In this document: piece after piece, positions 9,041-17,670 of the stretch | Numbering within the stretch: position 1 is the first letter of the stretch | Layout: the number at the start of each line of letters is the position of its first letter | Source of the DNA: Trinickia dinghuensis | Lineage (GTDB): Bacteria; Pseudomonadota; Gammaproteobacteria; Burkholderiales; Burkholderiaceae | Length of the DNA stretch: 64,000 bases | Reading direction: 5' to 3' | Assembly: GCF_003367175.1 (NCBI RefSeq) | Contig: NZ_QRGA01000001.1 | Coordinates: 372,001-436,000, forward strand | Notes under the pieces: model-generated | What the model saw: only the letters and a program-made list of their open reading frames with translations | Databases searched by the model: none | What the model was told of the DNA's origin: nothing | Made by a program: the position numbers and the translations under genes

Positions 9041-10504
9041 ATGCCACGCTTCACTACCGACACGATGCAGCCGCTCGATTCCGCCTTGCCGAACCCGCCC
9101 GCCGACCGCGGCAACCCCACCGCGCGCCGCCGCTTGCTCGTCCGCGTCATCGCAATCGGCGTGCTCGTCGCCGCTGCCGGCGCCTGTGCATGGGCGCTCG
9201 CTTATCCGGAACGCACGCCGCCCGCCGTCGGCAACATCGTGGAGCAATTGACGGGCGCCAATCCGCACCCCGTCCATCTCGAGCGCCCGCCGGTCGCGCC
9301 GCTCAGCGCCATGGCGGAGCTCGGCAAGCAGATCTTCTTCGATCAGAACCTGTCCGCGTCGGGCAAGCTCTCATGCGCGTCGTGCCATAGCCCCGCGCAT
9401 GCCTACGGTCCGCCCAACGCGTTGCCCGTCCAATTCGGCGGACCGTCGATGACGCTGCAGGGCGATCGGCCGCCGCCTTCGCTGATGTATTTGTATCGCC
9501 AGCCGAACTTCAGCATCGGACCGGATGCCTCCGACGCCGACGCCGCGGTCAACTACGCGCAAGAAGCCGTGGCGGCATCGGGCGTCGCCCGCGCGCAAAA
9601 GACGGCCGGCGTCGCGCCTGCCGCGCCGGCCATGGTGCCGCAGGGCGGCATGTTCTGGGACGGCCGCGCCGATACGCTGCAAGCGCAAGCGTTCGGGCCG
9701 CTGATGAACCCGGTCGAAATGGCGAACACGAGCGAAGACGACGTGGCGCGCAAGCTCTCGGCGAGCGCCTACCGCGACGACTTCCTCAAGCTGTTCGGCC
9801 CGAATATCTTCAAGAATCAGCACATGCTGTTGTCGGAGGCGATGTTCGCCGTCGCGCGCTACCAGGTGGAAAACCCGACGTTCCACCCGTACTCGAGCAA
9901 ATACGATTACTGGCTCGAAGGGCGCGCGCGCCTGACGCACGCCGAGATGCACGGCCTGCAGCTCTTCAACGATCCGAAGAAAGCCAACTGCGCGGGATGC
10001 CACCTGTCCAAACCGTCGCCCGACGGCCTGCCGCCGATGTTTACCGACTACCAATACGAGGCGCTCGGCGTGCCGCGCAACAACAAGCTCGCCGCGAACC
10101 ACAATTCGAGCTACTACGACATGGGCATCTGCGGCCCGTATCGCACGGACCTGAGCGCGCAGACCCAATACTGCGGCATGTTCCTCACACCCACGCTGCG
10201 CAACGCGGCCACGCGCCATGTGTTCTTCCACAACGGCGTCTATCACACGCTCGACGACGTCATGAAGTTCTACAACCTGCGCGACATCGCGCCGGGCAAG
10301 ATCTATCCGCACGACGGGCAAGGTCACGTCTTGCAATACGACGATCTACCCGCGAAGTACCACGCCAACATCGACAAGGCCGACGCGCCGTTCGACCGCA
10401 ATCTGGGCGATCCGCCGTCGATGACCGACGACGACATCAAAGACATCATCGCGTTTTTGAATACGCTGACGGACGGCTACCAGCCGAACCGAAGCACGCA
10501 TTGA
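9041..10504 (+). CDS. Di-haem cytochrome c peroxidase / MauG-family protein, membrane-anchored
   Basis: The protein is 487 residues from the ATG at 9041; a second ATG at 9065 is possible, and neither has a clear ribosome site. A single N-terminal hydrophobic segment (~30-52, VIAIGVLVAAAGACAWAL) anchors it with the bulk in the periplasm. Two c-type haem sites are present: CASCH at 112-116 and CAGCH at 317-321. MFWDGRADTLQAQAFGPL, then NPVEMA and TPTLRNAATRHVFFHNG are family motifs of bacterial di-haem peroxidases. It probably reduces peroxide with electrons from a small c-type cytochrome or oxidises a protein substrate as MauG does. It is unusually long at the N-terminus for the family. It directly follows the lipoprotein phosphoesterase. 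Confidence 0.9.
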   Translation: MPRFTTDTMQPLDSALPNPPADRGNPTARRRLLVRVIAIGVLVAAAGACAWALAYPERTPPAVGNIVEQLTGANPHPVHLERPPVAPLSAMAELGKQIFFDQNLSASGKLSCASCHSPAHAYGPPNALPVQFGGPSMTLQGDRPPPSLMYLYRQPNFSIGPDASDADAAVNYAQEAVAASGVARAQKTAGVAPAAPAMVPQGGMFWDGRADTLQAQAFGPLMNPVEMANTSEDDVARKLSASAYRDDFLKLFGPNIFKNQHMLLSEAMFAVARYQVENPTFHPYSSKYDYWLEGRARLTHAEMHGLQLFNDPKKANCAGCHLSKPSPDGLPPMFTDYQYEALGVPRNNKLAANHNSSYYDMGICGPYRTDLSAQTQYCGMFLTPTLRNAATRHVFFHNGVYHTLDDVMKFYNLRDIAPGKIYPHDGQGHVLQYDDLPAKYHANIDKADAPFDRNLGDPPSMTDDDIKDIIAFLNTLTDGYQPNRSTH

Positions 10505-10578
10505 GCGTATCGACCGCACGGAGCGCGGCGCGCTGGACGCCGCGCCTGCCCGAGCGAGCACCGGGGCATAGGCGATAA

Positions 10579-10620
10579 AAAACCCGCAAAGGCGATCGCT
10601 CACCTTTGCGGGTTTTGTTT
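10579..10620. terminator. Bidirectional terminator between the peroxidase and HU genes
   Basis: A perfect 14-bp stem pairs AAAACCCGCAAAGG (10579-10592) with CCTTTGCGGGTTTT (10603-10616). Because A-runs and T-runs flank it symmetrically, it can end both the rightward peroxidase transcript and the leftward HU transcript. Confidence 0.93.
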
Positions 10621-10637
10621 AGGCGCGTCGAGCTAAG

Positions 10638-11084
10638 TTAGCCCGCAGCCGCGTCCTTCAGCTTCTTCAGCGCGCGTGCCTTGATGCGCACGCTTGCCGG
10701 CTTGGCCGGGAACCAACGCTCCGCACCCGTGAACGGATCTTTGCCGAAGCGCTTCTTCTTCGCCGGCACGGCTTGCACGACGATCTTCAGCAGGCCCGAC
10801 AGCGTGAACTCGCCGGCACCCTTCTTGTGCACCGAGCCGAGGATCGTGTCTTCGAGTGCGGCGAGCACGGCCTTGACGGACTTCGGCTCGATTGCCGAAC
10901 GCTCTGCGAGGTGGGCAGCCAGCGAGGCCTTCGTGAAGGTGTCCTTGATCGGCGACGGAGCGCCGGACGCCTTCACGGCGACCTTCTTAGCCGCGGCAGT
11001 CTTCGCGGGAGCTTTCTTGGCAACTGCTTTTTTCGCCGGTGCGGCGGCAACCTTTTTCGCAACCTTCTTTGCGGAAGTAACCAT
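10638..11084 (-). CDS. HU-family DNA-binding protein with lysine/alanine-rich N-terminal tail
   Basis: The product is 148 residues. The start at 11084 follows AGGAG with good spacing; the frame extends upstream to 11126 without support. Residues ~1-48 are a histone-H1-like tail of AKK, PAKK and AAAKK repeats. Residues ~50-148 are an HU/IHF fold: FTKASLAAHLAERS, VLAALEDTILGSVHKKGAGE, then the DNA-binding arm, where HU's usual RxGRNPxTG appears as KKRFGKDPFTGAER. It should bind and compact DNA non-specifically as a dimer, with the tail adding non-specific affinity. Tailed HU proteins are known in Burkholderiales. Single gene with its own promoter upstream. Confidence 0.93.
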   Translation of the reverse strand: MVTSAKKVAKKVAAAPAKKAVAKKAPAKTAAAKKVAVKASGAPSPIKDTFTKASLAAHLAERSAIEPKSVKAVLAALEDTILGSVHKKGAGEFTLSGLLKIVVQAVPAKKKRFGKDPFTGAERWFPAKPASVRIKARALKKLKDAAAG

Positions 11085-11356
11085 GTTTCTCCTACCTGTT
11101 GGTCGTTGAACGCACGAAACGGGCATGACATGCGCCGCTTCAACGCCGGATTCTACAAGCGCTGCGCGGCTTCATGCATCTATTTTGTGTTTCGAGAGCG
11201 TGTTTACAGGGGGATTTGTTGCTCGGCGCCGACTATTTCGGCGGTGGAAAGGCCCGTCGACGATCGGCAAGCACCGACGACGACGGGTAACAAAGGGTTT
11301 GCCCGAACGGGATGAACCCGAAATCAAGCTGCTTTCGGTCTTATCTCACTTCTCAC

Positions 11357-13465
11357 TCAGGCCATGCCGAGCGCGGGATCGCTCATGCTATGGCAGCCCG
11401 TTTCGACGTGACCGGCAAGCATGCGCACGAACAGCGGGTCCGTGTCGACCGTCACGTGCAGATCGTACCACGCATGGTAGGCGCGCAAATCGACATACAG
11501 GTCCACGCTTTCGCCGCCGGCGACACGGCGCGTCACGCTGGTGCCGTCGTAAGCGTTCGCGATCGTGAACTCGCACGCGGCGGCGCCCTTGTTTTGCAGG
11601 CGTAATTCGATGTTGCCGTTCGCGACGTCGTACGATTCGACGACGTCCGGCACGGCCGCGCCCGCGCTCCACCAATGCGCCGCGACGGCGCGGCCGACGA
11701 AACGCCGCGCAAATCCGTTCGGCCCGTGCACCGCGAAATCGTAGCTGCCGTCCAGATCGATCGCGAATTCGTCGGCAAGGTGCTTGTGCGGTTCGACCGT
11801 GTAGGCGCGCGGCGCATCGGCACTGTGCGCCTTGTAGACATGGAACGCGGCACCGGCGCGTCCGGTGTTCGTGAATTTCAGGCGCAATTGCGATTGGCCG
11901 GCCTCGGCCGTCGCACGCACGAACAGCTCGTAAGGCAGCGCGCGCGCATGACGTACCCCCGTTTCCTGCTGCGGCTTGGCTTGCACGAGCGGCGGCAGCG
12001 GCACGTAATCGGGATGGCGCTGCTGATCGGGCGGCACGTAGCCGCTCGTGCTCGGCAGCGCCGGGAAGACGCCGTTCGGATCGGCGAAATCGAATGCGCG
12101 CGTCAAATCGCCGCAAACGGCCTTGCGCCACGGTGTGACGTTGGCTTCGCAAAGATTGTGCGCGTGCCCGAAGCGCTGCGCGATGAAACGGATGATCGAC
12201 GTGTGGTCGAACGTTTCGGAGCACACCCACCCGCCCCTCGACCACGGCGACACGACGAGCATCGGCACGCGCGGTCCGAGCCCATAGGGGCCCGCCGGAT
12301 AGGTCCCGTTGCCGGCAAAATACTCGTTGACGGTATCGACCGTCGAAAGGCCCGACTCGTTCGACCAAGGCGCGAACGGCGGCGCAACGTGATCGAAGAA
12401 GCCGTCGTTCTCGTCATAGGTGATGAGCAGCGCCGTCTTGCTCCACAGCGCCGGATTCGACGTCAGGATCTGCAGCACCTGATCGACGTACCAGGCGCCG
12501 TAGTTCGCGGGCCAGTTCGGATGCTCGGAATACGCTTCGGGCGCCACGATCCACGACACTTGCGGCAGCGTGCCGTTGCTCACGTCGTTCCTCAACACGT
12601 CGAAATAGCCGCCGCCGGCAGCGACGTTCGTGCCCGTGCGCGCGTTTTCGTAGAGCGGATCGCCCGGCTGCGCATTGCGGTACTGGTTGAAGTAGAGCAG
12701 CGAGTTGTCGCCGTAGTTGCCGATGTAAGCGTTTTGCGTCCAGCCCCAGGAGCCCGCCGCGTTCAGGCCCGTACCGATGTCCTGATAGATCTTCCACGAA
12801 ATGCCGGCCGCCTGCAGCACTTCGGGATACGTCGACCATGCATAACCCGCCTCGGCATTGTCGATGACGGGACCGCCGCCTTTGCCGTCGTTGCCCACCC
12901 AGCCCGTCCACATGTAGTAGCGATTCGGATCCGTCGGCGTCATGCCCGAGCAGTGATAGGCGTCGCAAATCGTGAAGGCGTCGGCGAGCTGATAGTGGAA
13001 CGGGATGTCTTGGCGCGTGAGATACGCCATCGTCGTCGTGCCCTTTGCGCTGACCCATTGATCGTAGCGGCCGCCGTTCCAAGCGTTGTGCGTGCTCGTC
13101 CAATCGTGCGGCAGGTCCTGCAGGAACTGCAGGCCGAGGTCGGGCGCGCTCGGCCGGAACGGCAGGACGTAGCCGGCATCGGCCAGTCCGGGCTGATGCC
13201 ATACGCTGTTGCCGTTCGGCAGCCGGATCGCGCGCCGGTCGCCGTAGCCGCGCACGCCACGCAGCGTACCGAAGTAGTGGTCGAACGAGCGGTTCTCCTG
13301 CATGAGGATCACGATATGCTCGATGTCGTTGATACTGCGCGTCGCGTCGTTGGCGGGGATGGCCAACGCGTTGCGAATGCCGGCGGGCAATGCGCCCATC
13401 GCGGCGGCCGCGCCTGCCGCTTGAGCGGCGGCGCGCAGAAAATCACGGCGGCTAGTCGATGTCAT
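11357..13465 (-). CDS. plcN: Phosphocholine-specific phospholipase C, Tat-exported
   Basis: The product is 702 residues, the normal size for the family. The ATG at 13465 begins a twin-arginine signal (TSRRDFLRAAAQAAGAAAAM); longer upstream frame lacks support. The catalytic part carries HIVILMQENRSFDHYFGTLR, TYDENDGFFDHV, and GPRVPMLVVSPWSRGGWVCS followed by FDHTSIIRFIAQRFG, the same superfamily as the lipoprotein at 7230. After about residue 480 come two C-terminal beta-rich domains of the PlcN/PlcH type. It hydrolyses phosphatidylcholine or related lipids outside the cytoplasm, releasing phosphocholine. Secretion after folding fits the Tat signal. The symbol is by family resemblance; plcH-like activity cannot be excluded. 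Confidence 0.93.
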   Translation of the reverse strand: MTSTSRRDFLRAAAQAAGAAAAMGALPAGIRNALAIPANDATRSINDIEHIVILMQENRSFDHYFGTLRGVRGYGDRRAIRLPNGNSVWHQPGLADAGYVLPFRPSAPDLGLQFLQDLPHDWTSTHNAWNGGRYDQWVSAKGTTTMAYLTRQDIPFHYQLADAFTICDAYHCSGMTPTDPNRYYMWTGWVGNDGKGGGPVIDNAEAGYAWSTYPEVLQAAGISWKIYQDIGTGLNAAGSWGWTQNAYIGNYGDNSLLYFNQYRNAQPGDPLYENARTGTNVAAGGGYFDVLRNDVSNGTLPQVSWIVAPEAYSEHPNWPANYGAWYVDQVLQILTSNPALWSKTALLITYDENDGFFDHVAPPFAPWSNESGLSTVDTVNEYFAGNGTYPAGPYGLGPRVPMLVVSPWSRGGWVCSETFDHTSIIRFIAQRFGHAHNLCEANVTPWRKAVCGDLTRAFDFADPNGVFPALPSTSGYVPPDQQRHPDYVPLPPLVQAKPQQETGVRHARALPYELFVRATAEAGQSQLRLKFTNTGRAGAAFHVYKAHSADAPRAYTVEPHKHLADEFAIDLDGSYDFAVHGPNGFARRFVGRAVAAHWWSAGAAVPDVVESYDVANGNIELRLQNKGAAACEFTIANAYDGTSVTRRVAGGESVDLYVDLRAYHAWYDLHVTVDTDPLFVRMLAGHVETGCHSMSDPALGMA

Positions 13466-13654
13466 ATTGAATTCGTGTATCTGACGAGGGAATGGAACGG
13501 AGACGGCCTCGCCGGTAGCGAAGCACGTCGGCGCACTACGGCAAAACGAACCACCAGAAGAACGACGAATGCACGACGAAGATAGGCAATGCAGGCAACG
13601 GGACGGCAAATACTTGGTTCCGCCGAACGGCAGTGAGGCAGTGAAACGGGCGAG

Positions 13655-14068
13655 TCAGTTCCAGTCGGCCCTGCGCATGACGCGCGGCTGCAGCGCATCC
13701 GACGCGGCCTGCGGCAGCGTGCCGTCTGCGGCCGCGATGCTCGGCGTGCTTGCCGCAACCAGCGTCGCGGCTGGGCTGTCGTCGCCGGTATCGAAGCGCT
13801 GCGCGCCGGCCCCCGCCGGCGTCGCCGCGCCCCGCGTCCCAGGCAGCATCGGCGCCGCGGCCGCGGCACTCGATTGCGCATCGAGATCGTCATGACCGCC
13901 GTCGCATCCGGCCGCGAGCGCGCAACCGATACCGGCCGCCACCGCGACGGTCAGCATCCGTCCATGCGTCGCCGGGGACGAGGCACCCAACCAACGCGAC
14001 AAACACGACAAACACGACAAACGTTTGCTCCGTAGCGCAAGCGCTATCCACGATCGACGCTCGATCAT
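13655..14068 (-). CDS. Hypothetical small lipoprotein
   Basis: Unknown protein of 137 residues as drawn. A lipoprotein signal is visible inside: MLTVAVAAGIGCALAAGC, lipobox LAAGC. The true start may therefore be the ATG at 13957, giving about 100 residues; GGGAG lies 11 bases before the upstream ATG at 14068. The mature part is Ala/Pro/Asp-rich and probably disordered, with no domain. It is on the same strand as, and 189 bases upstream of, the phospholipase C gene, so it may be co-transcribed with it. A role in the same secretion or lipid process is only a guess. Confidence 0.55.
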   Translation of the reverse strand: MIERRSWIALALRSKRLSCLSCLSRWLGASSPATHGRMLTVAVAAGIGCALAAGCDGGHDDLDAQSSAAAAAPMLPGTRGAATPAGAGAQRFDTGDDSPAATLVAASTPSIAAADGTLPQAASDALQPRVMRRADWN

Positions 14069-14342
14069 CGCACTAGATGCTCCCGTACGAAAGTCAGCAC
14101 ACTAAAAAGGCAACGGATTGCGGCAACGGATCGGTACCGCATCGATCCACGCCGTCCGTCGGAATGGCCGCCCAGCAAAGGAAGAAATCGTGTCCGCTTG
14201 ATGAATGGGAATGCGAGTACGAGACGGCCACGTATACGAACAACGCGCGCGCGGCTTGACGCCGAGCGCACAAAACGCAAAGAAGCGCGGTTGCGGCTTC
14301 GGGGCGCCGGAAAATAGCCGCCCCCCCTAACCCTAGGTTAGC

Positions 14343-15251
14343 TCAGCGCGCCACCGCGCCGTTATGCGGCGGCGATGCGAGATGGCCGACGTAATCGCGC
14401 AGATACGTATCGAATGCCGCGCCCACCTCGGGATGCCGCAGCGCGAATTCGACGGTCGCTTTCAAATAGCCGAGCTTGCTGCCGCAATCGAACCGCTGGC
14501 CCAGGTACCGGTAGGCGAGCACTTGTTCTTCGGTCAACAATGCGGCGATGGCGTCGGTCAATTGCAATTCGCCGAGCACGGTCGGCTCGAGCCGGCGCAA
14601 ATGCTCGAAGATGCTGGGCATCAAAACATAGCGGCCGACGACCCCGAGATTCGACGGCGCGGCCTCGGGGGAAGGCTTCTCGACGATGCCCGACAGCTTG
14701 AAGATGTCTTCCTCCCACTCCCGTCCCTCGACGACCCCGTACGAGCGGCTGTCTTCTCGAGCGATCGTTTCCACGCCGACGATCGTGCTGTGATAGTGGT
14801 TGAAGACCTCGATCATCTGCCTCATCACGGGCTGCGCGCCATGCAGCAGATCGTCCGCGAGAATGACGGCGAACGGGGTGTCGGCGACGAGCTTTTCGGC
14901 GCACAGGACGGCGTGGCCGAGACCGTGGGCAGCCGGCTGACGCACGTAAAAGCAATCGACATGGCTCGGCTTGATGCCGCGCACGAGCTCGAGCAGTTTC
15001 TCCTTGCCGCGCGCTTCGAGTTCCGCCTCGATCTCGTACGACGTGTCGAAGTGATCTTCGATCGCGCGCTTGCTGCGTCCCGTGACGAAGATGAGTTCCG
15101 TGATGCCCGCTTCGATCGCCTCTTCGACCGCGTATTGGATCAACGGCTTATCGACGACAGGCAGCATCTCCTTCGGGCTTGCCTTGGTAGCGGGCAAAAA
15201 TCGAGTCCCCAGTCCCGCCACTGGAAACACCGCTTTAGTGACTTTCAACAT
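14343..15251 (-). CDS. galU: UTP-glucose-1-phosphate uridylyltransferase
   Basis: This 302-residue enzyme makes UDP-glucose from UTP and glucose-1-phosphate, feeding exopolysaccharide, LPS core and trehalose synthesis. The start at 15251 follows AAGGGA with 7-base spacing; the frame extends to 15428 without support. GalU signatures are the nucleotide-binding loop AVFPVAGLGTRFLPATKA, SPKEMLPVVDKPLIQYAVEEA, VRQPAAHGLGHAVLCA and VILADDLLHG. It also has the late motifs GVVEG and GQRFDCGSKLGYL. It lies downstream of a glycosyltransferase gene on the same strand, which fits a polysaccharide role. Directly after its stop a small CTAACC/GGTTAG hairpin (14327-14341) lacks a T-run. Confidence 0.95.
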   Translation of the reverse strand: MLKVTKAVFPVAGLGTRFLPATKASPKEMLPVVDKPLIQYAVEEAIEAGITELIFVTGRSKRAIEDHFDTSYEIEAELEARGKEKLLELVRGIKPSHVDCFYVRQPAAHGLGHAVLCAEKLVADTPFAVILADDLLHGAQPVMRQMIEVFNHYHSTIVGVETIAREDSRSYGVVEGREWEEDIFKLSGIVEKPSPEAAPSNLGVVGRYVLMPSIFEHLRRLEPTVLGELQLTDAIAALLTEEQVLAYRYLGQRFDCGSKLGYLKATVEFALRHPEVGAAFDTYLRDYVGHLASPPHNGAVAR

Positions 15252-15475
15252 CGTTCGTTCCCTTGGTGTACTTGTTATATCGCAAGCGCGGCGCGAGCTC
15301 ATCCCAAGCTTCGCGCCGCCCGAACACGATCGATCTTCGAACGCGATCGCATACCGCCAATACAAATCCGGCCATTGCGCGTCCATCCATGCGACGCGCA
15401 TTTTTATGTCGAACCCGCCGACGTACAACGATCTATTTATGTTGTCTAGTAGCGCGCTATCAGCGCTGTCAGCGC

Positions 15476-17401
15476 TTAGCGCGCCCCGCGCACGGCAGCC
15501 TGCGCGAGAATGGCCGATACGCTCTCGATCTGCTTGCCGGGGGCGTACGGTTGGGGTTGCGACTTGGCCGCCTCGGTGCCGCGCAGCCCTTGCGGTTCCT
15601 CGTCGACGACGTCGACACGCAGGCGCGGGGCCTTCGTGAAAGCTTCGAAAGCTCGCTTCGACGCGGCACTATCGGCGATCGCGCGATCGAGCGCCACGCG
15701 CGCGCACCACTTGAGCGCGAAGCGCTGCACGCGTCCGAGAGGATCGGCGCCCACGCTCTGACGCAAGTGCCATACCACCGGACGCCGCACAATCATGCCC
15801 GCGAGCGCACCGACGAGCATCGTGCGCGGCGTGTTGGCATAAATGACGTCGACGTGCCGTGCACGCTTGACGGTCTCGCGCACGAGCGACACGAGGCCCG
15901 ACAGCGTGCGCGACTTCGGCGGCCCTTGACGCCCGGTCACGCCGTAAAGCGCGGGCGTGTCGAGCACATCGACGGCCACGCCGGCTTCCTCGAGCGCAAG
16001 ACGGAACGGGCCGTCGTCGAACAGGACGACTTCGACCGATTCCTTCAGATGACTGGCCACCTTCAGTAACGATACTTCCGCCTCGTCGAGTCCACCGCTT
16101 TGATCGAGCGCGAGCACGCGGACGGCGTCCGGCGCGCTCGCTTGCCCCGTGCCGCCCGAGTGGTCCGACGACGGCTCGCCGCTATCGTGCTTCGTCGCGC
16201 CCGGCATGACTTGTTCGACGAATCCCATGAAGCGCTCGCGGAACGTGGCGATGGAAAAGCGTTCCGCATTGGCGCGGCAATCGCGTACCGAGAAACGATC
16301 GGTGTTCCGCTCGAACTCGCGAACGGCGGCAACGACGGACGGCACGCTCTGTTCGCGGAAAAAGAGCCCGGTCGGGTGCGCATCTTCGCCTAGCTCACGC
16401 ACCGTCTCGAGCACGCCGCCCTTGCCGAATGCGATGACGGGCGTGCCACACGCCTGAGCCTCGACCGGCGCGATGCCGAAGTCCTCTTCCGCGGCGAAGA
16501 CGAAGGCCTTGGCGCGACGCATATGGTCATGCAGCACAGCGAACGGCTGATAGCCGAGGATCTCCACGTTGGGGCCGGCCTTCGCGCGAATCGTCTTCAT
16601 CTCGGGGCCATCGCCGATCACGACGAGGCGCTTGCCGGGCATGCGCGAAAACGCCTCGACGATCAGGTCGATCTTCTTGTACGGCACCATGCGCGAAGCC
16701 GTCAGATAGAAATCTTCCTTTTGCTCGCCGACGAGGAACGATTGAACGTCGACGGGTGGAAAGATCACGCGAGAATCGCGGTGATAGACCTTCTTGATCC
16801 GTCGCGCGATGAACTGCGAATTGGCGACGAAATGGTCCACGGAATTGGACGTGCGCGTGTCCCAGGTGCGAATGTAATGGAGCACCATGCGCGCCATGAT
16901 CGAGCGCATGCCCCGGGTCAGGTTCGATTGCTCGAGGTACTGGTGCTGCAAGTCCCACGCGTAGCGAATCGGCGAGTGCACATAGCTGACGTGCACTTGA
17001 TCCGGGCCGGTCAGCACGCCCTTGGCCACCGCATGGCTGCTCGAAATGACGAGATCGTAGGCGCTCAAATCGAGCTGCTCGATTGCGATCGGCATCAGCA
17101 GCAAATAGGCCCGGTACTTCTTTCTGGCCAGCGGTAGCCGCTGGATGAATGACGTCGTGGCGTGCTTGCCCTGCAAGAACTTCCTGTCCTCGACGAAATC
17201 GACGAGGCTGAATACGTCGGCTTGCGGAAAGCAGGCGATGATCTGCTCGAGCACCCGCTCGGCCCCTGCATAGGTGACCAGCCAATCGTGCACGATCGCC
17301 ACACGGGGCGCGCGTGCGATCGGCGCCCGTTGCGGGGCCCGATAGGTCTCGCTGTGTCGATCGAGCGTGGCGGATGCGTCGGCGAAATTGTCGTGGCTCA
17401 T
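15476..17401 (-). CDS. Two-part GT4-family glycosyltransferase: one complete unit plus half of a second
   Basis: The product is 641 residues; the ATG at 17401 follows GAGGAG at 6 bases. Residues ~30-400 form a complete GT-B glycosyltransferase of family GT4. They carry VAIVHDWLVTYAGAERVL at the acceptor-side start, YVHSPIRYAWD, FYLTASRMVPYKKIDLIVEA, and the donor-site EEDFGIAPVEAQACGTPVIA. After a Gly/Ser linker (~410-430), residues ~433-600 read as only the N-terminal Rossmann half of another GT4 protein: VRVLALDQSGGLDEAEVSLL, then IYANTPRTMLVGALAG and PVVWHLRQSVG. The matching donor-binding half is absent, and there is no room for it before galU. It probably transfers a sugar to a lipid-linked polysaccharide precursor in the cytoplasm. 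The half domain could help acceptor binding or be a remnant. Confidence 0.85.
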   Translation of the reverse strand: MSHDNFADASATLDRHSETYRAPQRAPIARAPRVAIVHDWLVTYAGAERVLEQIIACFPQADVFSLVDFVEDRKFLQGKHATTSFIQRLPLARKKYRAYLLLMPIAIEQLDLSAYDLVISSSHAVAKGVLTGPDQVHVSYVHSPIRYAWDLQHQYLEQSNLTRGMRSIMARMVLHYIRTWDTRTSNSVDHFVANSQFIARRIKKVYHRDSRVIFPPVDVQSFLVGEQKEDFYLTASRMVPYKKIDLIVEAFSRMPGKRLVVIGDGPEMKTIRAKAGPNVEILGYQPFAVLHDHMRRAKAFVFAAEEDFGIAPVEAQACGTPVIAFGKGGVLETVRELGEDAHPTGLFFREQSVPSVVAAVREFERNTDRFSVRDCRANAERFSIATFRERFMGFVEQVMPGATKHDSGEPSSDHSGGTGQASAPDAVRVLALDQSGGLDEAEVSLLKVASHLKESVEVVLFDDGPFRLALEEAGVAVDVLDTPALYGVTGRQGPPKSRTLSGLVSLVRETVKRARHVDVIYANTPRTMLVGALAGMIVRRPVVWHLRQSVGADPLGRVQRFALKWCARVALDRAIADSAASKRAFEAFTKAPRLRVDVVDEEPQGLRGTEAAKSQPQPYAPGKQIESVSAILAQAAVRGAR

Positions 17402-17670
17402 GCGCTTCTCCTCTAGGCGCCATAGCCTACGAACAAAGTATTCCCAATACACCTCGAAATTATTTCAAAAAAATGCAGACATCCGCTCGGCGTGCGCGGG
17501 GCGGGGATGCGCGATGAAACATTGATCGCGCCCTATCTTGTTTTTGATTTATTTTTTGCGGTTGCCGCGCGCGGGCGCAGCGCGCCGCCGGCCTGTCGAA
17601 CGCAAGCGGCCGGACCGGCCGCCGTTTCGAAATTACATTGCTTGTAAAAGCTGCCGATGCGTGCGCGAAC

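Noticed and set aside
11675-13585. 636-aa rightward frame opposite phospholipase C
   Set aside because: Shadow of high-GC coding; Arg/Ala-rich with no motif.
14065-14280. 71-aa leftward frame overlapping the small lipoprotein start by ATGA
   Set aside because: The overlap looked like coupling, but the sequence is Arg-rich with no ribosome site or family pattern.
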